From Argentina anserina (taxonomy: Eukaryota; Streptophyta; Magnoliopsida; Rosales; Rosaceae), in NCBI RefSeq assembly GCF_933775445.1, contig NC_065878.1:828001-892000 (forward strand): a stretch of DNA of 64,000 nt, written 5' to 3'. Of this stretch, positions 46,794 through 58,899 are shown piece by piece. The notes beneath the pieces are model-generated. The model did not search any database. It was not told the origin of the DNA and saw only the letters and a program-made list of their open reading frames with translations. Position numbers and translations under genes: made by a program. Numbering within the stretch: position 1 is the stretch's first letter; each line of letters starts with the position of its first letter.

Positions 46794-46973
46794 TGTTAAA
46801 CAGCGACAAGCGTGGTCCGTTGACCAACTGTACTGATATTGTCCAAACTTAGCAATCTCACAGGTGTTGGGTTTTAATCAAAAAAGGCCTCGGTACAATT
46901 GGTTATTATCCACCCACTTATAAGCTTTATTTTCTTTGTCACTTCTTAGATGTGAGATCTCTCCTCTCCAACA
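46794..46973 (-). repeat. TRIM 3' LTR
   Basis: 180 bp, nearly identical to 47182-47361 (differences include GTCCGTTG versus GCCCGTGG and a few single bases). Confidence 0.9.
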
Positions 46974-47181
46974 CGCCCCCCTCACGTGCAACCTAATTTT
47001 TAGGTCTGCACGTGACAGATTAACATCTCACATATTGGGATAAAAGAAACTAAGGTTCAGTAACCAACGACACTTAGTGGTCATCCAATCGAAAATCCTC
47101 CGATGGCATGACAAAGTGGCACCCAACTCGGGCTCATGAAAGATTGGAGGCGCGACTGAAGAGGGACCCGCTCTGATACCA

Positions 47182-47361
47182 TGTTAAACAGCGACAAGCG
47201 TGGCCCGTGGACCAACTGTACCGATATTGTCCAAACTTAGCCACCTCACAGGTGTTGGGTTTTAATCACAAAAGGCCTCGGTACAATTGGTTATTATCCA
47301 CCCACTTATAAGCTTTATTTTCTTTGTCAATTCTTAGATGTGAGATCTCTCCTCTTCAACA
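47182..47361 (-). repeat. TRIM 5' LTR
   Basis: 180 bp; adjoined by the tRNA-Met primer site on its inner side. Confidence 0.9.
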
Positions 47362-49503
47362 TATAACTTACAGGTCTTAGTACTTGAAAGTTGTTCTCGT
47401 TTGGAGGCACTTCCCACAATTATGAGGAATCTCATCAATTTGCGCCATCTCAACAATTCAAGTGCATATTCGTTGAAAGGAATGCCTATGCAACTAGGCC
47501 GGTTAACTAACCTGCAAACACTAGCTGATTTTGTTGTGGGTAAGGGTAGTGACTCGGGGATAAGAGAGATAGGTCCTCTACTGCACCTCCGGGGTACATT
47601 ACACCTCTCAAAGCTAGAGAATGTGACTGATGTAGAAGATGCAAGGAGAGCCGACTTAATTAGCAAAAAAGGGCTTGATGTCTTGCTACTACAGTGGCAT
47701 GAGTTGAGCGGCACAGGAGAAAGAGAAGCAGATGTACGTTCTTGACATGTTTTACAACCTCATAGAAAGCTTTTAAAGAACTCACCATACGGCGATACAA
47801 TGGTGAACAACTTTCTGCTTGGGTGGGAAGTCCTTCATTCACTAGCATGGTACCTGTAAACTTGGAAGATTGTAGTAAATGCAGATTCTTGCCACCACTT
47901 GGACAGTTACCTGCTCTCTTAGGGCTTTTTATAAAAGGAATGACTCCAGTCGAAATCGAGGGTTCTGACTTCTATGGAGAGGGTAGCCTCGCGTTTCCAC
48001 TATTAGAGCACCTTTCATTTCAGAATATGCAAGGGTGGAAGGAGTGGATTTCTTTTGGACAACATCAGGGAGCTATAAATTTTCCTTGCCTGAAAAAGCT
48101 TTCCATCTATGCATGTCCCAAACTGGAGGGTATGGTGCCAGAGAACCTTGATTCATTAGAAGAGTTTGTGGTTCGTGAATGTGACCAACTGGTGGTTTCA
48201 ATTGCTAACTACAAAGAACTTTCCGTATTATGCATCCGCTATTGCAAAGGGGTTGCATACAGAAGTGTGGCTGATTTTCAGTTGTTAGATTTGGAGATAA
48301 CTGGCTGTGGGAAGCTGACATGTTCATTGCAGAGCGAAAATGGAAATTTGAAAAACTTTATGCCGCTTCGTCATTTGACTATTGATGGTAACTCAGATCT
48401 TCTTCAACTGCATCACCTCAGCTTACTACAAGAGCTTCACATTGATAAGTGGCCAAGCCTAGAGTCTTTTTCATTGTCTAGTTTGCCACCGTCTCTTAAA
48501 GATATAAAGATTCGAGGCTGCGATTCTCTTACTTGTTTTGCAAGATATCAGATACCACCAAGTCTAAGAAGAATAGAGATAAATAGATGCCAAAATATGA
48601 AATCATTGGGGGAGGATGAAGAGGTGATAGGGGATTCTTCATCGTCTTATCCTTGTTTAATTCGGGATGAGGAGTCCTGTCTCGAGTATTTGAGCATATG
48701 GAACTGCCCATCTTTGATATCTCTATCATCCAAAGTCAAGCTACCCAGGGCGCATAGGCATTCCTTTGATATCAAACATTTCTCTGGAGCACATCCACAT
48801 CTGGTATTGCTCAAATCTTCAATCTTTACCAGAAGGCCTTTACCACCTCCCCAATCTTCAGAAGTTGAGTATATACGGTTGTAGAAGTCTGGTTTCCTTC
48901 CAAACAGGAGGCTTCCCAAGAAGTCCTTCCAACTTGAGAGAGATTGAGATCACCAGTTGTGAGAATTTGGAGGCTTTCCCCAAAGGCATGCATAATCTCA
49001 ACTCTCTTGAGACCTTAAGGATCCCCTTTATTGAGGGTTTCACTTCCTTTCTAGAAGAAGGGTTTCCTCCTAACCTTCAATTCCTTAAGATTCTGAATGT
49101 CAAGAGTTGGGAACCACGCTTCCAATGCGGTTTGCAGAGACTGACATCTCTTAGAGAATTGTGGATCAGTGGTGAAGATCCAGAACTGGTTTCCTTTCCA
49201 CCCAAGAAGGAGATGGTGCTCCCAACATCTCTCATTAAGCTCATAATCGAAGACTTCCCAAATCTCATGTATCTACCCAGCAAGGGGTTTCAGTTCCTCA
49301 CATCTCTTAAATCTCTTTATACTGGAGTTGCCCCAAGTTACTGTCCATTCCGGATGAGGTCACTGACACAATTTAGTATCCGTCACTGTCCACTGCTAGA
49401 AGTGAGATGCAAACCAGGTAGAGTCAGTATTGGCACTCCATTGCCCACATTCCTTACATATGATTGGGAGATAAGAGAATTCATGCTGCTTAATCACAAG
49501 TGA

Positions 49504-50518
49504 TACAACAGAAAACAGTAGGTAATTCTACTTCGCTAAAAACAGCAAGAAAAAGATTATGATACACAAGAAAATTTGTTACTTGAGCTATTATACATTA
49601 GTACCTGATAGATACTATATCTTCTCCATTTTCAGAATGTTCTCAGAGATTGGTGCAGTTCAGGTACATTCGCTGGACAAATTCTATGTACGAATTGAGA
49701 TAGCTGTTCCACCAGGGTAAATCCATTTTCAAATGACAGTGAATCTGATATATTAATCTATTTTTGATGAATGCAGAAAGACCTTTTAGTCTTTTACAGT
49801 CGTGTGTTCTACAAAACAAGCCAGGATTCAGGACAGTGAGTTGGGACTCGCAATCCCAAAAACAAAAGAAAAGTAGCAAGTGAGGATAATTTTTTTCCCA
49901 TCTGTCATTGCAGTTTGCATTCATTTTTGCTACGAAAACATGGTGTCTCAAGTCTTAACCGTGTCAAATGATCTGATACAGTTGTGGTATGAAAATGTTC
50001 TGAATTTCTGAATCATTTTCATTGTTGACACTTGAAGGAATGAAGAAGCATGGAGATCGGAAGTTAGGAAAATTGTCTGTGTTCAGACTTCAGATCGTGG
50101 AACTGTTGTGGATAGTTGCTGTTCAAGATGATGATCGACTCAGAAGATGCTGGCGTCTCCATCGTGCACGAATTACTATCTAGAACTTGGAAGCTAATCA
50201 CTCAAGAAGTAGGCCCTCTGCATAATAACATTTGACATTATTGATTCTACCTCCACAAGCTTTCAGAGCTATAGGACGGGATTTTTGGGAATATCAACTG
50301 CTATCATTCAATTGCCGCTAGTTCATAGAATACAATTTGCTTTCATAGACTCTTGGATTTATAATTATCATCTTGGTAAACCAGGGGATTATCCAAGTAA
50401 AATATTGAAATTGAAATTCCAGTAGCCAAAACTCCAAAAGCATAATGACAATATGCAATGTCAATCTCCATAGGATTTATAGGTTCACAATAGTCACGAA
50501 AACAATGTCATGCAAAAA
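49504..50518. other. intergenic DNA between the NB-LRR pseudogene and the membrane-protein gene
   Basis: No gene supported. Small open frames on both strands lack known domains. The right end presumably holds the 3'UTR of the minus-strand gene. Confidence 0.5.
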
Positions 50519-51421
50519 TCAAGTCAACTTGTAAGCAAATTGGAGCAGAACTCCAGCAGACAAACCCACAATACACAAGACAGAAACGCCACGAGCCCGA
50601 ACGAAGAAGACATTCACATTCTTAGCAACCTGAAGAGCAAGAGTCAAAATCTGCAGCCTACCTTGCTCCTCCATCTTCTTAAAGAAGTAGATTGGCTTCA
50701 GACACTGCCTCAACATGAATGCCAACGAAAACGGAAACCCGAATGCCAAGAAGCTCTGAATGGATACTTCGGGTATTGGTGAATCTCGAGTCATGTATGA
50801 AATGTAAGCTCCAAGGGCCAGTTGAACCAAACCCACAACAGCCACAGTCCTGCTCAGACTGTACATGTTCTTGGCCATTACTTCAACAACTGTTCTGGTC
50901 TCATTGCCCAGATCAGAGAGGTCTCGCTCCACTGTGGGTCCTTCGATTTCTTGGTGCTTGAAATTAGGGTTTTGACTTGGGTACTCACTTGGGTTTTGGG
51001 GTTTCTCACTTGGGTTTTGGGGCTTTTCAGGTTCTGATGAACCCGAGGTTGAGAGAAACCTGGGTCTACTAGCAGAAAGCCATTTGAATCTGGGAGTAGT
51101 GTTCAACTGGGTTAAACCAAGATTGAAATTGTAGGGTTTTGGATCAAAAACCCTTTGGTGGATGGAGGAAGACAAAGATGGATCAAAGGCCAAGCCTTTG
51201 GTGGGATTTTCATTGAAGGGTTTCGAATTAGGTGCTTTGGATTCTTTGAGAATGGAATTGGGGTTTGAGGGGCTTTGTGAGAAGGTGGAATTGGACAAGT
51301 GAGTCAAGGGTTTAGGGTTTTGGAGGTTTTGGGTGATGAAACTGGAGGAGAATGATGAACAAGAATAAGAGGGTCTTACAAGTTTGGAGCTGAATCTGCG
51401 TGAGATCAAGGCGGCAGCCAT
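50519..51421 (-). CDS. membrane protein with probable mitochondrial presequence, function unknown
   Basis: A single open frame of 300 residues. The N-terminus [20 protein letters not shown] is rich in R and S and lacks acidic residues, and [13 protein letters not shown] follows near 115-127, both typical of mitochondrial presequences. The middle is a low-complexity S/P/N-rich linker with a repeated [16 protein letters not shown] stretch. The C-terminal half has hydrophobic segments at about 194-213 ([18 protein letters not shown]), 223-245 ([19 protein letters not shown]) and 277-298 ([20 protein letters not shown]). I recognise a conserved plant uncharacterised membrane-protein style but cannot name a function. 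The gene looks intact. Its 5' end and upstream region are duplicated at 56.0-57.7 kb and 63.8 kb as a decayed copy. Confidence 0.85.
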   Translation of the reverse strand: MAAALISRRFSSKLVRPSYSCSSFSSSFITQNLQNPKPLTHLSNSTFSQSPSNPNSILKESKAPNSKPFNENPTKGLAFDPSLSSSIHQRVFDPKPYNFNLGLTQLNTTPRFKWLSASRPRFLSTSGSSEPEKPQNPSEKPQNPSEYPSQNPNFKHQEIEGPTVERDLSDLGNETRTVVEVMAKNMYSLSRTVAVVGLVQLALGAYISYMTRDSPIPEVSIQSFLAFGFPFSLAFMLRQCLKPIYFFKKMEEQGRLQILTLALQVAKNVNVFFVRARGVSVLCIVGLSAGVLLQFAYKLT

Positions 51422-52740
51422 TTTTGAAGAACCAAATTCTGAGAGAGAGAGAAGTAACTTTATGATTGATAATTTGAGACGCAGGGAATGAGAGAGTTGT
51501 TAATAATTGGAGTCTATGTATATGAAATAAACAGACCGGCCCAAATTTGAATTAGCCCACAAGTCCACAAGGACCAATCAGCTATATCACCTATATGTGA
51601 ATAATGTGATGCTGCAAACTGCAAAGAGGGTAGCTTTGGGTTGGCTTCTGAACCACCATTGAACCAGTCAACCAGGTATGGCAGCCTCTTTCTCTTTCAT
51701 TTCATACATGCTTCTTTTTCGTGATTCTTACATTCATGAAATGTATGGTTTATTATTTTCAGCTTCTGGGTTTTCCTGTTTGGATCATTTACAATGTTGT
51801 TGTATCATTTAGGGTTCATGGTCTCAGTTCTACCCTCATCAAATAATATTGTTTTGTAGTTTTGTACTATGTTGTTGTGAATGGTGGTTGGGAACTTGGG
51901 TTATTACTCGTCTGCTAGATGAGTTCTTTTAAATAGTTGAATGATGTTCAAGGACTGCCAAAAATATTGTAAAACATCCTTTCAGTTCTGATTAGATAGT
52001 AACAAATTGACAGATACTCAAATGACGCCTTGTGTCTTTCGGCCGCAACTAAGTATAGAACACTACACCAATCAACTTGATACTGCAGAGACGAGGGACG
52101 AATTCTGTTCCAATCTCGCACTCGCAAATCCATTGTTTTGCCACTCTTTTATCAATAAAACTCTTACTTTCTCGCCAATTTCCGGAACCCATGGATAATT
52201 GATATGCTCGTCAGCTAGCTTTTGTTATGTTCTAGTCTAAACACTGAGGAGTGTCTTGTGAACAACTTACCAAAAGACTAGGGGTCAGGAAATTGTGATT
52301 GATGATTTGTATCTCTAATCAACATCTAACACTACTCCTTGTTGGTTTTCAGTGGTGATAAAAATAAGGATGCAAATAGAACACATTTCAGAGCCCATGC
52401 CTAGTTATTTATGGGGATTCTGCGGATTATGTGATGGGATGGTGTAATGGTGTATATATGAAGTATTTCAAAAGTCATTTGAGAGCTTATATCATAATAT
52501 GACAGTTTGTGCTGATCTTTCTTCTGAAGTAACATTGGAAAAAGTTGTATGCATTGTGTTCAGTATTTCTATGGATGACAACTGCAAAACTACTAAGACG
52601 TGATGTTAGAATTCGTAATTTTCTTTCTGGAGGAAGATTAGTCCATTTCATAAGCTAAAATAAAATGGTTTAACTAGATTAATTCGTTGCTACAAGGAGA
52701 AATTGGTCTGGCCTGCCTCACATTTTGTCTGATGTACGTT
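51305..52740. repeat. segmental duplication, copy A
   Basis: Contains the 5' end of the 50519-51421 gene and its upstream DNA. It aligns in order with copy B: the start-codon region with 56095-56220, GAATGATGTTCAA (51939) with 56359, the block with TTATGTTCTAGTCTAA with 56635-56650, GTGATGGGATGGTGTA (52430) with 57541, and CTATGGATGACAACTGCAAA (52569) with 63830. Divergence is moderate with many small indels. Confidence 0.88.
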
Positions 52741-53454
52741 CAGCCTCTCTCGACTTTTCTTTCTTTGTATTTTACAACGAATTTTGTTTTTTGTGTGTCT
52801 ATGATATCACTTTTTTTTATACATATAGTTAGATGTACATAGAGATCCTTCCTCTCTCTTTATGAAGTAAAATGCTGAGAAAAATATACATTCATCTGTT
52901 CTTAAAGGGCATGTGCTATTATAGTTATTATCTTAGCAAACTACTAAGTATAGTCCTGATTATTATAAAATTTCAGCAACTAAATGATAGCTCTAAAAAA
53001 TGCAAGATGCCCAGCAACTGTAAAACAGATCACATTGACTGAAGCCAAACAAACAGAACCTGATATGATCATTGGTGGTTTTGGAGCTATCCCATTCTCA
53101 TAAACGGAAAAACTTGTCCTGGAATTTCTATTTGGGTAAAGTTAAATGTAAAAGCCAAAATATTCCACTGTGGTGTTTCACAAATGGTCTTTCGAGAGTA
53201 TGACTGTTGGCTTTTGTAGTTAAGATTATGTTTGACAACAATCATTTTAATCACTGCTTTATACTGTGATCGCATGTCTACCATTAATTAGTTCTCTAAT
53301 TTAAATAAATGAGAACGACGGGTGAAAATGCTTCATTATGTCTTACTTAAACGGTTACATTCTTTTTTATTGCAAGATCCTATGAAGGCAATTTATTCTT
53401 CTAACTCAACTCAATACTGTTAGAGGTTGAACATTTCCTTATTGAACAGCTGAC
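52741..53454. other. intergenic DNA
   Basis: AT-rich sequence between the duplication copy A and the subtilase pseudogene; nothing recognisable. Confidence 0.45.
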
Positions 53455-55734
53455 CTAGTGCTTACCTTGATCATCAACCCATCTCAGGTACCCATAGATC
53501 ACCTTTGGAGCATCATTGTCGATCTCTATGCTCAGGACGAAACATTGCTTCTGATGCTTTTTGGTGAATGTTAGTGTTGCAGGCTCAACTGCAATTCTCA
53601 TTCCACTAGGAACATCAAAATATGCCTGGTAAGTTTCTGTATCCCCTCCAACGTTTGTAACAGTCCTTTTAAAGCTCTTGGCTCTTGGTGTAGCAATGTT
53701 TGTTGCATTGAAAATAGCCATAAATGAAGGGTAATTTAGGTCGGTAGGTAGTTGTGTGAAACCCCGTCGACTTCGTCTAATAACAGCAGACATCTGAACC
53801 TCGGAGTATCCAAGGGTACATAGATACTAGATATAATCTTGCATATGCATGTCATAGACTAGTCCAGGGTTCATGGCCTTGTTTGGGTTGATGTGGCCTG
53901 CCCCAAAATCTAAAGGTGTGGCTGGAAGACCATTCAATTGGTCTTCTATGGTGGTCTGAGTATTACTGAGAGTGTATGCTGTGGTCATGATTGCTGATCG
54001 AATGGCTGCTGGGGTCCGGTCGCGGTGTACAGCTTTAACCAAAGCTGCCACCCCGGCGACATGGGGTGCAGCCATTGATGTGCCTGACTCGATTGCATAC
54101 TCTGCCAGTAAATCATAGTTACTTACTCCTGCAACCGGCCTATTAGGTGCAACTGCAGCCAACACATTAACCCCTGGAGCAAGAATGTCTGGTTTTAATA
54201 AACCTGGGCCGATTGGGTCTGGTCCTCTTGAGGAGAAGTCCGCCACCTGTGGAGCTGGCTTTGTACCCAAATTTGTATGCACAAATGTGAGACTCTTAAC
54301 TTTAGTTGTATTCATCTGTGTTGCATACTCTTTAATGTAATCTCCGGTAGCAGTTGGCAGAATCATCATGGGAATGGTAAAGTCGTCTGTGTACAAGTCT
54401 GAGACATCAGTGACGAAGATTCCTGCATATGCACCAGCCCTGTTTACCTCTTCCAATTTTTTATAAACATCAGACTTGGTAGGATTGTCACAGAGGACTA
54501 ACTTTCCGGCAACTTCTTTATGATTCAATGCCATGTGGCTGCAAGTTGCTTTGCTCACATTGCCTTTTCCGTAATACAGGTGGATATCAGAAATGGAAAC
54601 ACTATCAGGGAAGTACGATTCTCCTTCAACAGTCCACCCATTCTCTAGAATCATTCTTGCAGTGAAACTACGATCGAGTGTGCCAGCTCCTACTGTCATG
54701 ATCCAAGGCGCCCCATTGTATGTTGTACTTGGATATGGACCGCCGTTCCCTGCAGCACAGACCACAACAATTCCTTTCTCAATTGCTGATAGAGAACCAA
54801 TGGCGATAACGTCGTTGAAATAAGGAGCAACATCAAAGCCTAGAGAGATTGAAATGATATCAACTCCATCAGAGATGGCCTGATCCATGCCAGCAAGCAC
54901 ATCAGTAGCTGCACTCTTCAAACTATCTTCTGCCCACAGGACCTTGTACATGGCAACATGGGCACGGGGTGCCACCCCTCTTGCATTGCCTTTTGCATAT
55001 CCGAAGTGACTTACACCAAGTACATGGTTACCTGCAGCTGTTGATGAGGTATGGATCCCGTGACCCATGAAGTCTCTTGTCGAGTTATAGTCATACTCAC
55101 CGGAGATCTTTATTCCTGCTACCTTGAGCCCTTTGCTGAATGATCGAGCACCAATGAGCTTCTTGTTGCAGTGAGATGAGCTAAATGCCGTTCCATCCTT
55201 GCATGTACCTTTCCATCTTTTCGGAACTTCTGACATTCCCCTATCACGGAAACTCTCACTCTCTGGCCAAATTCCGGTATCAATAACCCCTATGATCACA
55301 TCTTTGCCGTAGGATGCGGCAGGCCATATGCCGGAGTTCCTATTCAGTCCGAGAAACATGGGGCTGTGTGTTGTGAAAAGCTTCCCGAATGACTCGGGTA
55401 TGTCGCAACGTGAGCCGGAGATTTCTGTAGCTCAGCTAGCTGAGTAGGTTTAAGCCTGGCACTGAAGCCATGCATGACATGGCTGTACGAGTACAGCAGC
55501 ATTTCATTGATGTCATCATCATCGTGCTCTGCAAGAGAAGATGGTGGGATCAATGACTGTAAGGTGGACTTGTGCCATGAAGCATGGGTTAAGAAAGAAG
55601 CAGGCTTCTGGGAATGGTCCATGTGGACAATATATGTGCGGTATTCTTCAGCATTGTTTGACACTACATTGTTGATTTGCAGTAAGAAACTAAGAATATC
55701 ACCAACAGTGGAAGAGGCATACAGATCTTATTGT
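53455..55734 (-). pseudogene. subtilisin-like protease (SBT1-type subtilase) pseudogene
   Basis: An intronless S8A subtilase, normally a secreted apoplastic serine protease of about 750 aa. In order: a hydrophobic leader from the ATG at 55734 (MPLPLLVIFLV), inhibitor I9 prodomain EYRTYIVHMDHSQKPASF, catalytic Asp in VIIGVIDTGIWPES, His in GHGIHTSSTAAG, oxyanion Asn in CAAGNGGP, a PA-like insert, Ser in SGTSMAAPHVAG, and an Fn3-like tail (NYPSFMAIF...RTVTNVG). All catalytic residues remain. The lesions are a frame break between leader and prodomain near 55667-55675, a one-base deletion near 55396 (YP|ESFGKLFTTHSPMF changes frame), an in-frame TAG at about 53829, and an early stop after GKH that removes the last residues. 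Relaxed motif changes (GHGIHT, NGGP) suggest further decay or subfamily drift. Confidence 0.9.
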
Positions 55735-55794
55735 GTAAACTCATAGTTGGAACTAATGCTTGGGGCTTATGCATATTATGAGATGGGACATCCA

Positions 55795-55806
55795 ATTATA
55801 TATATA
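55795..55806 (-). promoter_or_regulatory. TATA box candidate of the subtilase pseudogene
   Basis: The minus strand reads CCTATATATATAATT about 65 bp upstream of the leader ATG at 55734. Placement is by motif only. Confidence 0.4.
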
Positions 55807-55904
55807 GGGCTTTGTGCGTTCCAATTCAGATTACTTCTGAGGTAAATTGCAAAACGTTACATTCATGTTATCGATCTTTTCTATGCAATCATATCTAAAG
55901 CCAG

Positions 55905-56188
55905 GACATTATATTTTGTTTTCTCTCTTCTGTTTGCAGCAGCCAAAACAAAGTTCATCTCGTTGCTTTTTAGAGAAATTGGACTGACTTCCTCGTCAAA
56001 GTTTTGCCTGCTCTGTTTGTTACATTGAGAAAGATGTGAAGGGGTTTGGATTTGGTGGCGTTGTTTTGTGGTCTTTGAGAATGAAGAAGGGCCTTTTGGG
56101 TGATGAAATTGGAGGAGAATCATGAGCAAGATCTAGAGAGTTTTACAAGTTTTGAGCTGAATCTGTTAGAGATCAAGGCTGCAACCAT
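55905..56188 (-). pseudogene. 5' fragment of a duplicated membrane-protein gene
   Basis: From an ATG at 56188 the reading MVAALISNRFSSKLVKLSRSC parallels the first 21 residues of the gene at 50519-51421 ([21 protein letters not shown]). A stop replaces a codon right after, then SNFITQK parallels SSFITQN. Similarity fades downstream, and the membrane-spanning half is absent. It is a truncated copy created by the segmental duplication. Confidence 0.85.
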
Positions 56189-57677
56189 TTTTGAAGAACC
56201 AAGAATTGAGAGAGAAGAGTAACTTTTTGATTGATACACAGGGAGTGGGAGATAAACGGGCCCGGCCCAATTTTAATTCAATAGCCCGCAAATCCGCTAA
56301 AATAAACCCCTATAGCTATATGGACTGGACTGCTAAATGAGGTCTCTTAAATTAGATGAATGATGTTCAACTACTGCAAAAGAAAAAAAAAAGGTAGAAA
56401 ATCATTTCGTTTCTAATTAAGCAGTAACAAATTTACTGATAGATAACACCTTGTGTCTTTTGGCCGCTGTTGAACACTGCACCGATCAACTTTTTGTTGC
56501 AGGTACTGGGGACGGATGGTGCTTCAACTACTCGCATTTCCATTCCTTTGGCACTCTTTTATCACTGAAACTCGGTACTTTTTCGCCAATTTCCTGAACC
56601 TAAAAATAATTTATATGCTAGTCAGCTAGCTCGTGTTATGTTCTAGTCTAAGAAACTCAGAGCTGTCTTGTCAACAACTATAGTCTTTTGCTATGTCCAA
56701 AAGAAAAAAAAACTTACCAAAAGACTAAAGGAGATAGTGAATGATGAGTTGTATCTTTGCGCAACATCTAACATTTCTCTTTGTTGGTTTCCGGTGGTAA
56801 TAATAATAGGGTTAATTCCTCTTATTGTACTTAAAGTATGGCTACTTGGACAATTTAGTACATGATGTATGAAAACGGACAATTTGGTATCTGAAGTTCT
56901 TATTTGTAAGCCATTTTAGTACCTCTATCAATTTTAATCATATTTTTAGGGTTATTTTCGTCATTCTAGCCCTAAACTCATTAAATTCATATTTTTTTCA
57001 TTTCTTCTTATAATTACCTCTTTGGAGATTATTAAATTGATATATCTACTCCACTTAGCATCTACTTCGCATATATCGAAAATAATTTTCTTTTCTTAAT
57101 ATCCTTATTGTATCCTAATTATTTTTTACAAAAGAAATAAATTGTCTTTATGCAATTGTAAATTTTTATTAAAATATATTTTTTAAATTACTTATAATTA
57201 AAATTAATTTAGATTGATATCTACATTATGAAAAATCATATACGTAAATCAACACAGATAGTAAGTGGATGAGTTATCACATTTTTAGTGATAATATTGA
57301 GGCAATTTGAAAGTATTATGAAAAATTGAAGTAAAATAGAGATACAATGACGAAAATAACCCTGAAAATATGGTCAAAATTGACATAAGTACCAAAATGT
57401 CCTAAATTTGAGAACTTTAGGTACCAAATTGTCCATTTTCATACATCAGGTACCATATGAGGAATTTAGGGAGCAGATGCACATGGAACACATTTCAGAA
57501 CCCATCTTCCTAGTTCTCTCTACAAGGCTTCTGCATATTATGTGATGGGATGGTGTATATATGAAGTATTTCAAAACTCATTTAGAGCTTTTTTTAATTA
57601 TTATTATTTTTAATATGAGAGGATACATATATCCACATTTGTGTAGATCTTTTTCCTGAAGTTAACGATAGAAAAGG
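56085..57677. repeat. segmental duplication, copy B (left part)
   Basis: Collinear with copy A (51305-52740) but interrupted by a MITE (56812-57468) and, at 57678, by a 6.1-kb Copia derivative. The duplication continues at 63803-64000. Copies A and B flank the subtilase pseudogene. Confidence 0.87.
56812..57468. mobile_element. foldback MITE (about 657 bp) with long inverted arms
   Basis: Left arm starts TTAATTCCTCTTATTGTACT; right arm, reverse strand, TAAATTCCTCATATGGTACC. Arms of about 170 bp share TGATGTATGAAAA(C/T)GGACAAT, TTTGGTA and AGGGTTATTTTCGTCATT. TAGGG occurs at both junctions (56807-56811 and 57467-57471) and may be the target duplication. Absence from copy A confirms it is an insertion. 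Confidence 0.85.
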
Positions 57678-58456
57678 TGAAAATACAAGATAAAATAATA
57701 ACGAGTAATAGCAGCGGAATATGTAGAAGAATTTTACTTTTCTATTGAATAAACAATATTACAATAATTACACCTTAATCAATAATAATGTTATTCTCAA
57801 AAGTAAAAATACTTCTTACTTGATAGTCACAACCAAGTATTGAAACAACCTTACTAAGATCGTTGCTTCAAGTGTCGATACAACCTCACTAAGATCGTTG
57901 TAGTCACACGGATGATCAACCTCACTAAAAACGTTGATGTTGCCACTAAGGTCTTCAATAGAGTCACACAGATCTCCTAGCACTAAGCTCTCATTTTTGT
58001 GAAATTTCTTCTATTTGGTTTCACCTTCTTTCTTCTCTATCCGTGTGTGCTTGAAGGCTACTAACCTACTGCATATATATATATCCTATATATACCAGCC
58101 GGCCATCATCTAAACCCTAGCACAAATAGGTATTAACCTCACATCCCTTCCTAATACAACTTTAGATAGAAAAGGAAAAAATCCATATAAATATGGAATA
58201 CACCTTTTAAAATAAATCCCTTTTCTATAACAATTCCCAAACACCATTTAACTAAATATATATTCCCAAATATATATCAATCTACCCATAATCAAATCGG
58301 TGGAGATTTCTTTGGTAGGAAAAACAAACCATAATCTTTTCCTAGTCCAATTAGGAAACAACTTCAATTCTCCTTTTGCATATCAAATCTTCATAACTTG
58401 TCCTCCACACCTTTGGATCTTCATCAACTATATGGAGGCCAATATATGTACATTCA
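57678..58456 (-). repeat. 3' LTR of the Copia derivative
   Basis: 779 bp. Contains short internal CCTCACTAAGATCGTTG repeats (57850-57930). Confidence 0.95.
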
Positions 58457-58860
58457 ATCTCCCCCTTTGGCCTTCCATTCAACTTTCACCATCAAGTACC
58501 TACATGATCACCATGAACAATGTAAGTACAATTTTTTTTTCGATAAACAAACCTCAAACATAAACACTAATGTCGTATGGACTTGATTCTTCCCCTAAGT
58601 TGATGAAGCCAAAGGAGGAGAAAGTAATCTGAACATCATCCTCTTCTATCTCATGACGAGTGCTCCTTGCTCCACTCATGATAAAAGACTGCACACTTAA
58701 CACACTATAAGGAGAACAGAAGAGATAGCAATATAAGCTTTAGGTTTTATTTCCTTGATTAAAAGATATACACGCAAGAGAGTCCAAAAAGGGGTAGGAA
58801 ATGTAACACATAAGGGAAGAAAACATGAAGATCTCAAGCTGTAAGGAACTGTGCAATGTA

Positions 58861-58863
<3 letters not shown>

Positions 58864-58898
<35 letters not shown>
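58864..58898. repeat. (TA)n microsatellite
   Basis: About 35 bp of TA dinucleotides in the non-coding interior of the Copia derivative. Confidence 0.95.

Positions 58899-58899
<1 letters not shown>

Larger units (their letters stand above)
46794..47361 (-). mobile_element. TRIM retroelement (568 bp) inside the LRR-coding region
   Basis: Two 180-bp LTRs (46794-46973 and 47182-47361) with TG..CA ends surround a 208-bp non-coding interior. The orientation is minus: the primer site complement GCTCTGATACCA is at 47170-47181 and the polypurine tract complement (CGCCCCCCTCACG) starts at 46974. Removing the block rejoins LRR frames SLPEST...TL and YNLQVLVLESCSRLEALP. A further CTCTGATACCA sits just outside the left LTR (46783-46793), so primer-site sequence occurs beside both LTRs. 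No normal 5-bp target duplication is present. Confidence 0.88.
43735..49503 (+). pseudogene. CC-NB-LRR (RPP13-like 1 type) resistance gene, broken
   Basis: Collinear remnants of a plant immune receptor. The CC/Rx-N piece 43735-43890 reads LDDLKDLAYDVEDILDKFSIEVLQ. An NB-ARC RNBS-A piece (45244-45345) reads DDFYVVRVTKAILESITS. The stretch 45738-46468 has kinase-2 VLDDVWN, RNBS-B GSKILVTT, GLPLA (CNGLPLAARTLGG), RNBS-D CFAYCSILPNDFEF and the MHD-type YVMHDLISEFG. The stretch 46440-46780 has YLQYLDVSHTPITSLPEST in a shifted frame. LRRs occupy 47362-49503 (LPPLGQLPALLGLFIKGM, LQSLPEGLYHLPNLQKLSIYGC) and end EFMLLNHK. The P-loop is absent, replaced by unrelated DNA (43911-45243). Other foreign segments lie at 45350-45735 and 46794-47361, plus frameshifts near 45980, 46440, 47745 and 48760. 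It cannot encode a working receptor. Confidence 0.93.

Noticed and set aside
54593..54823. 76-residue plus-strand frame
   Set aside because: Antisense to the subtilase catalytic region, with no independent support.
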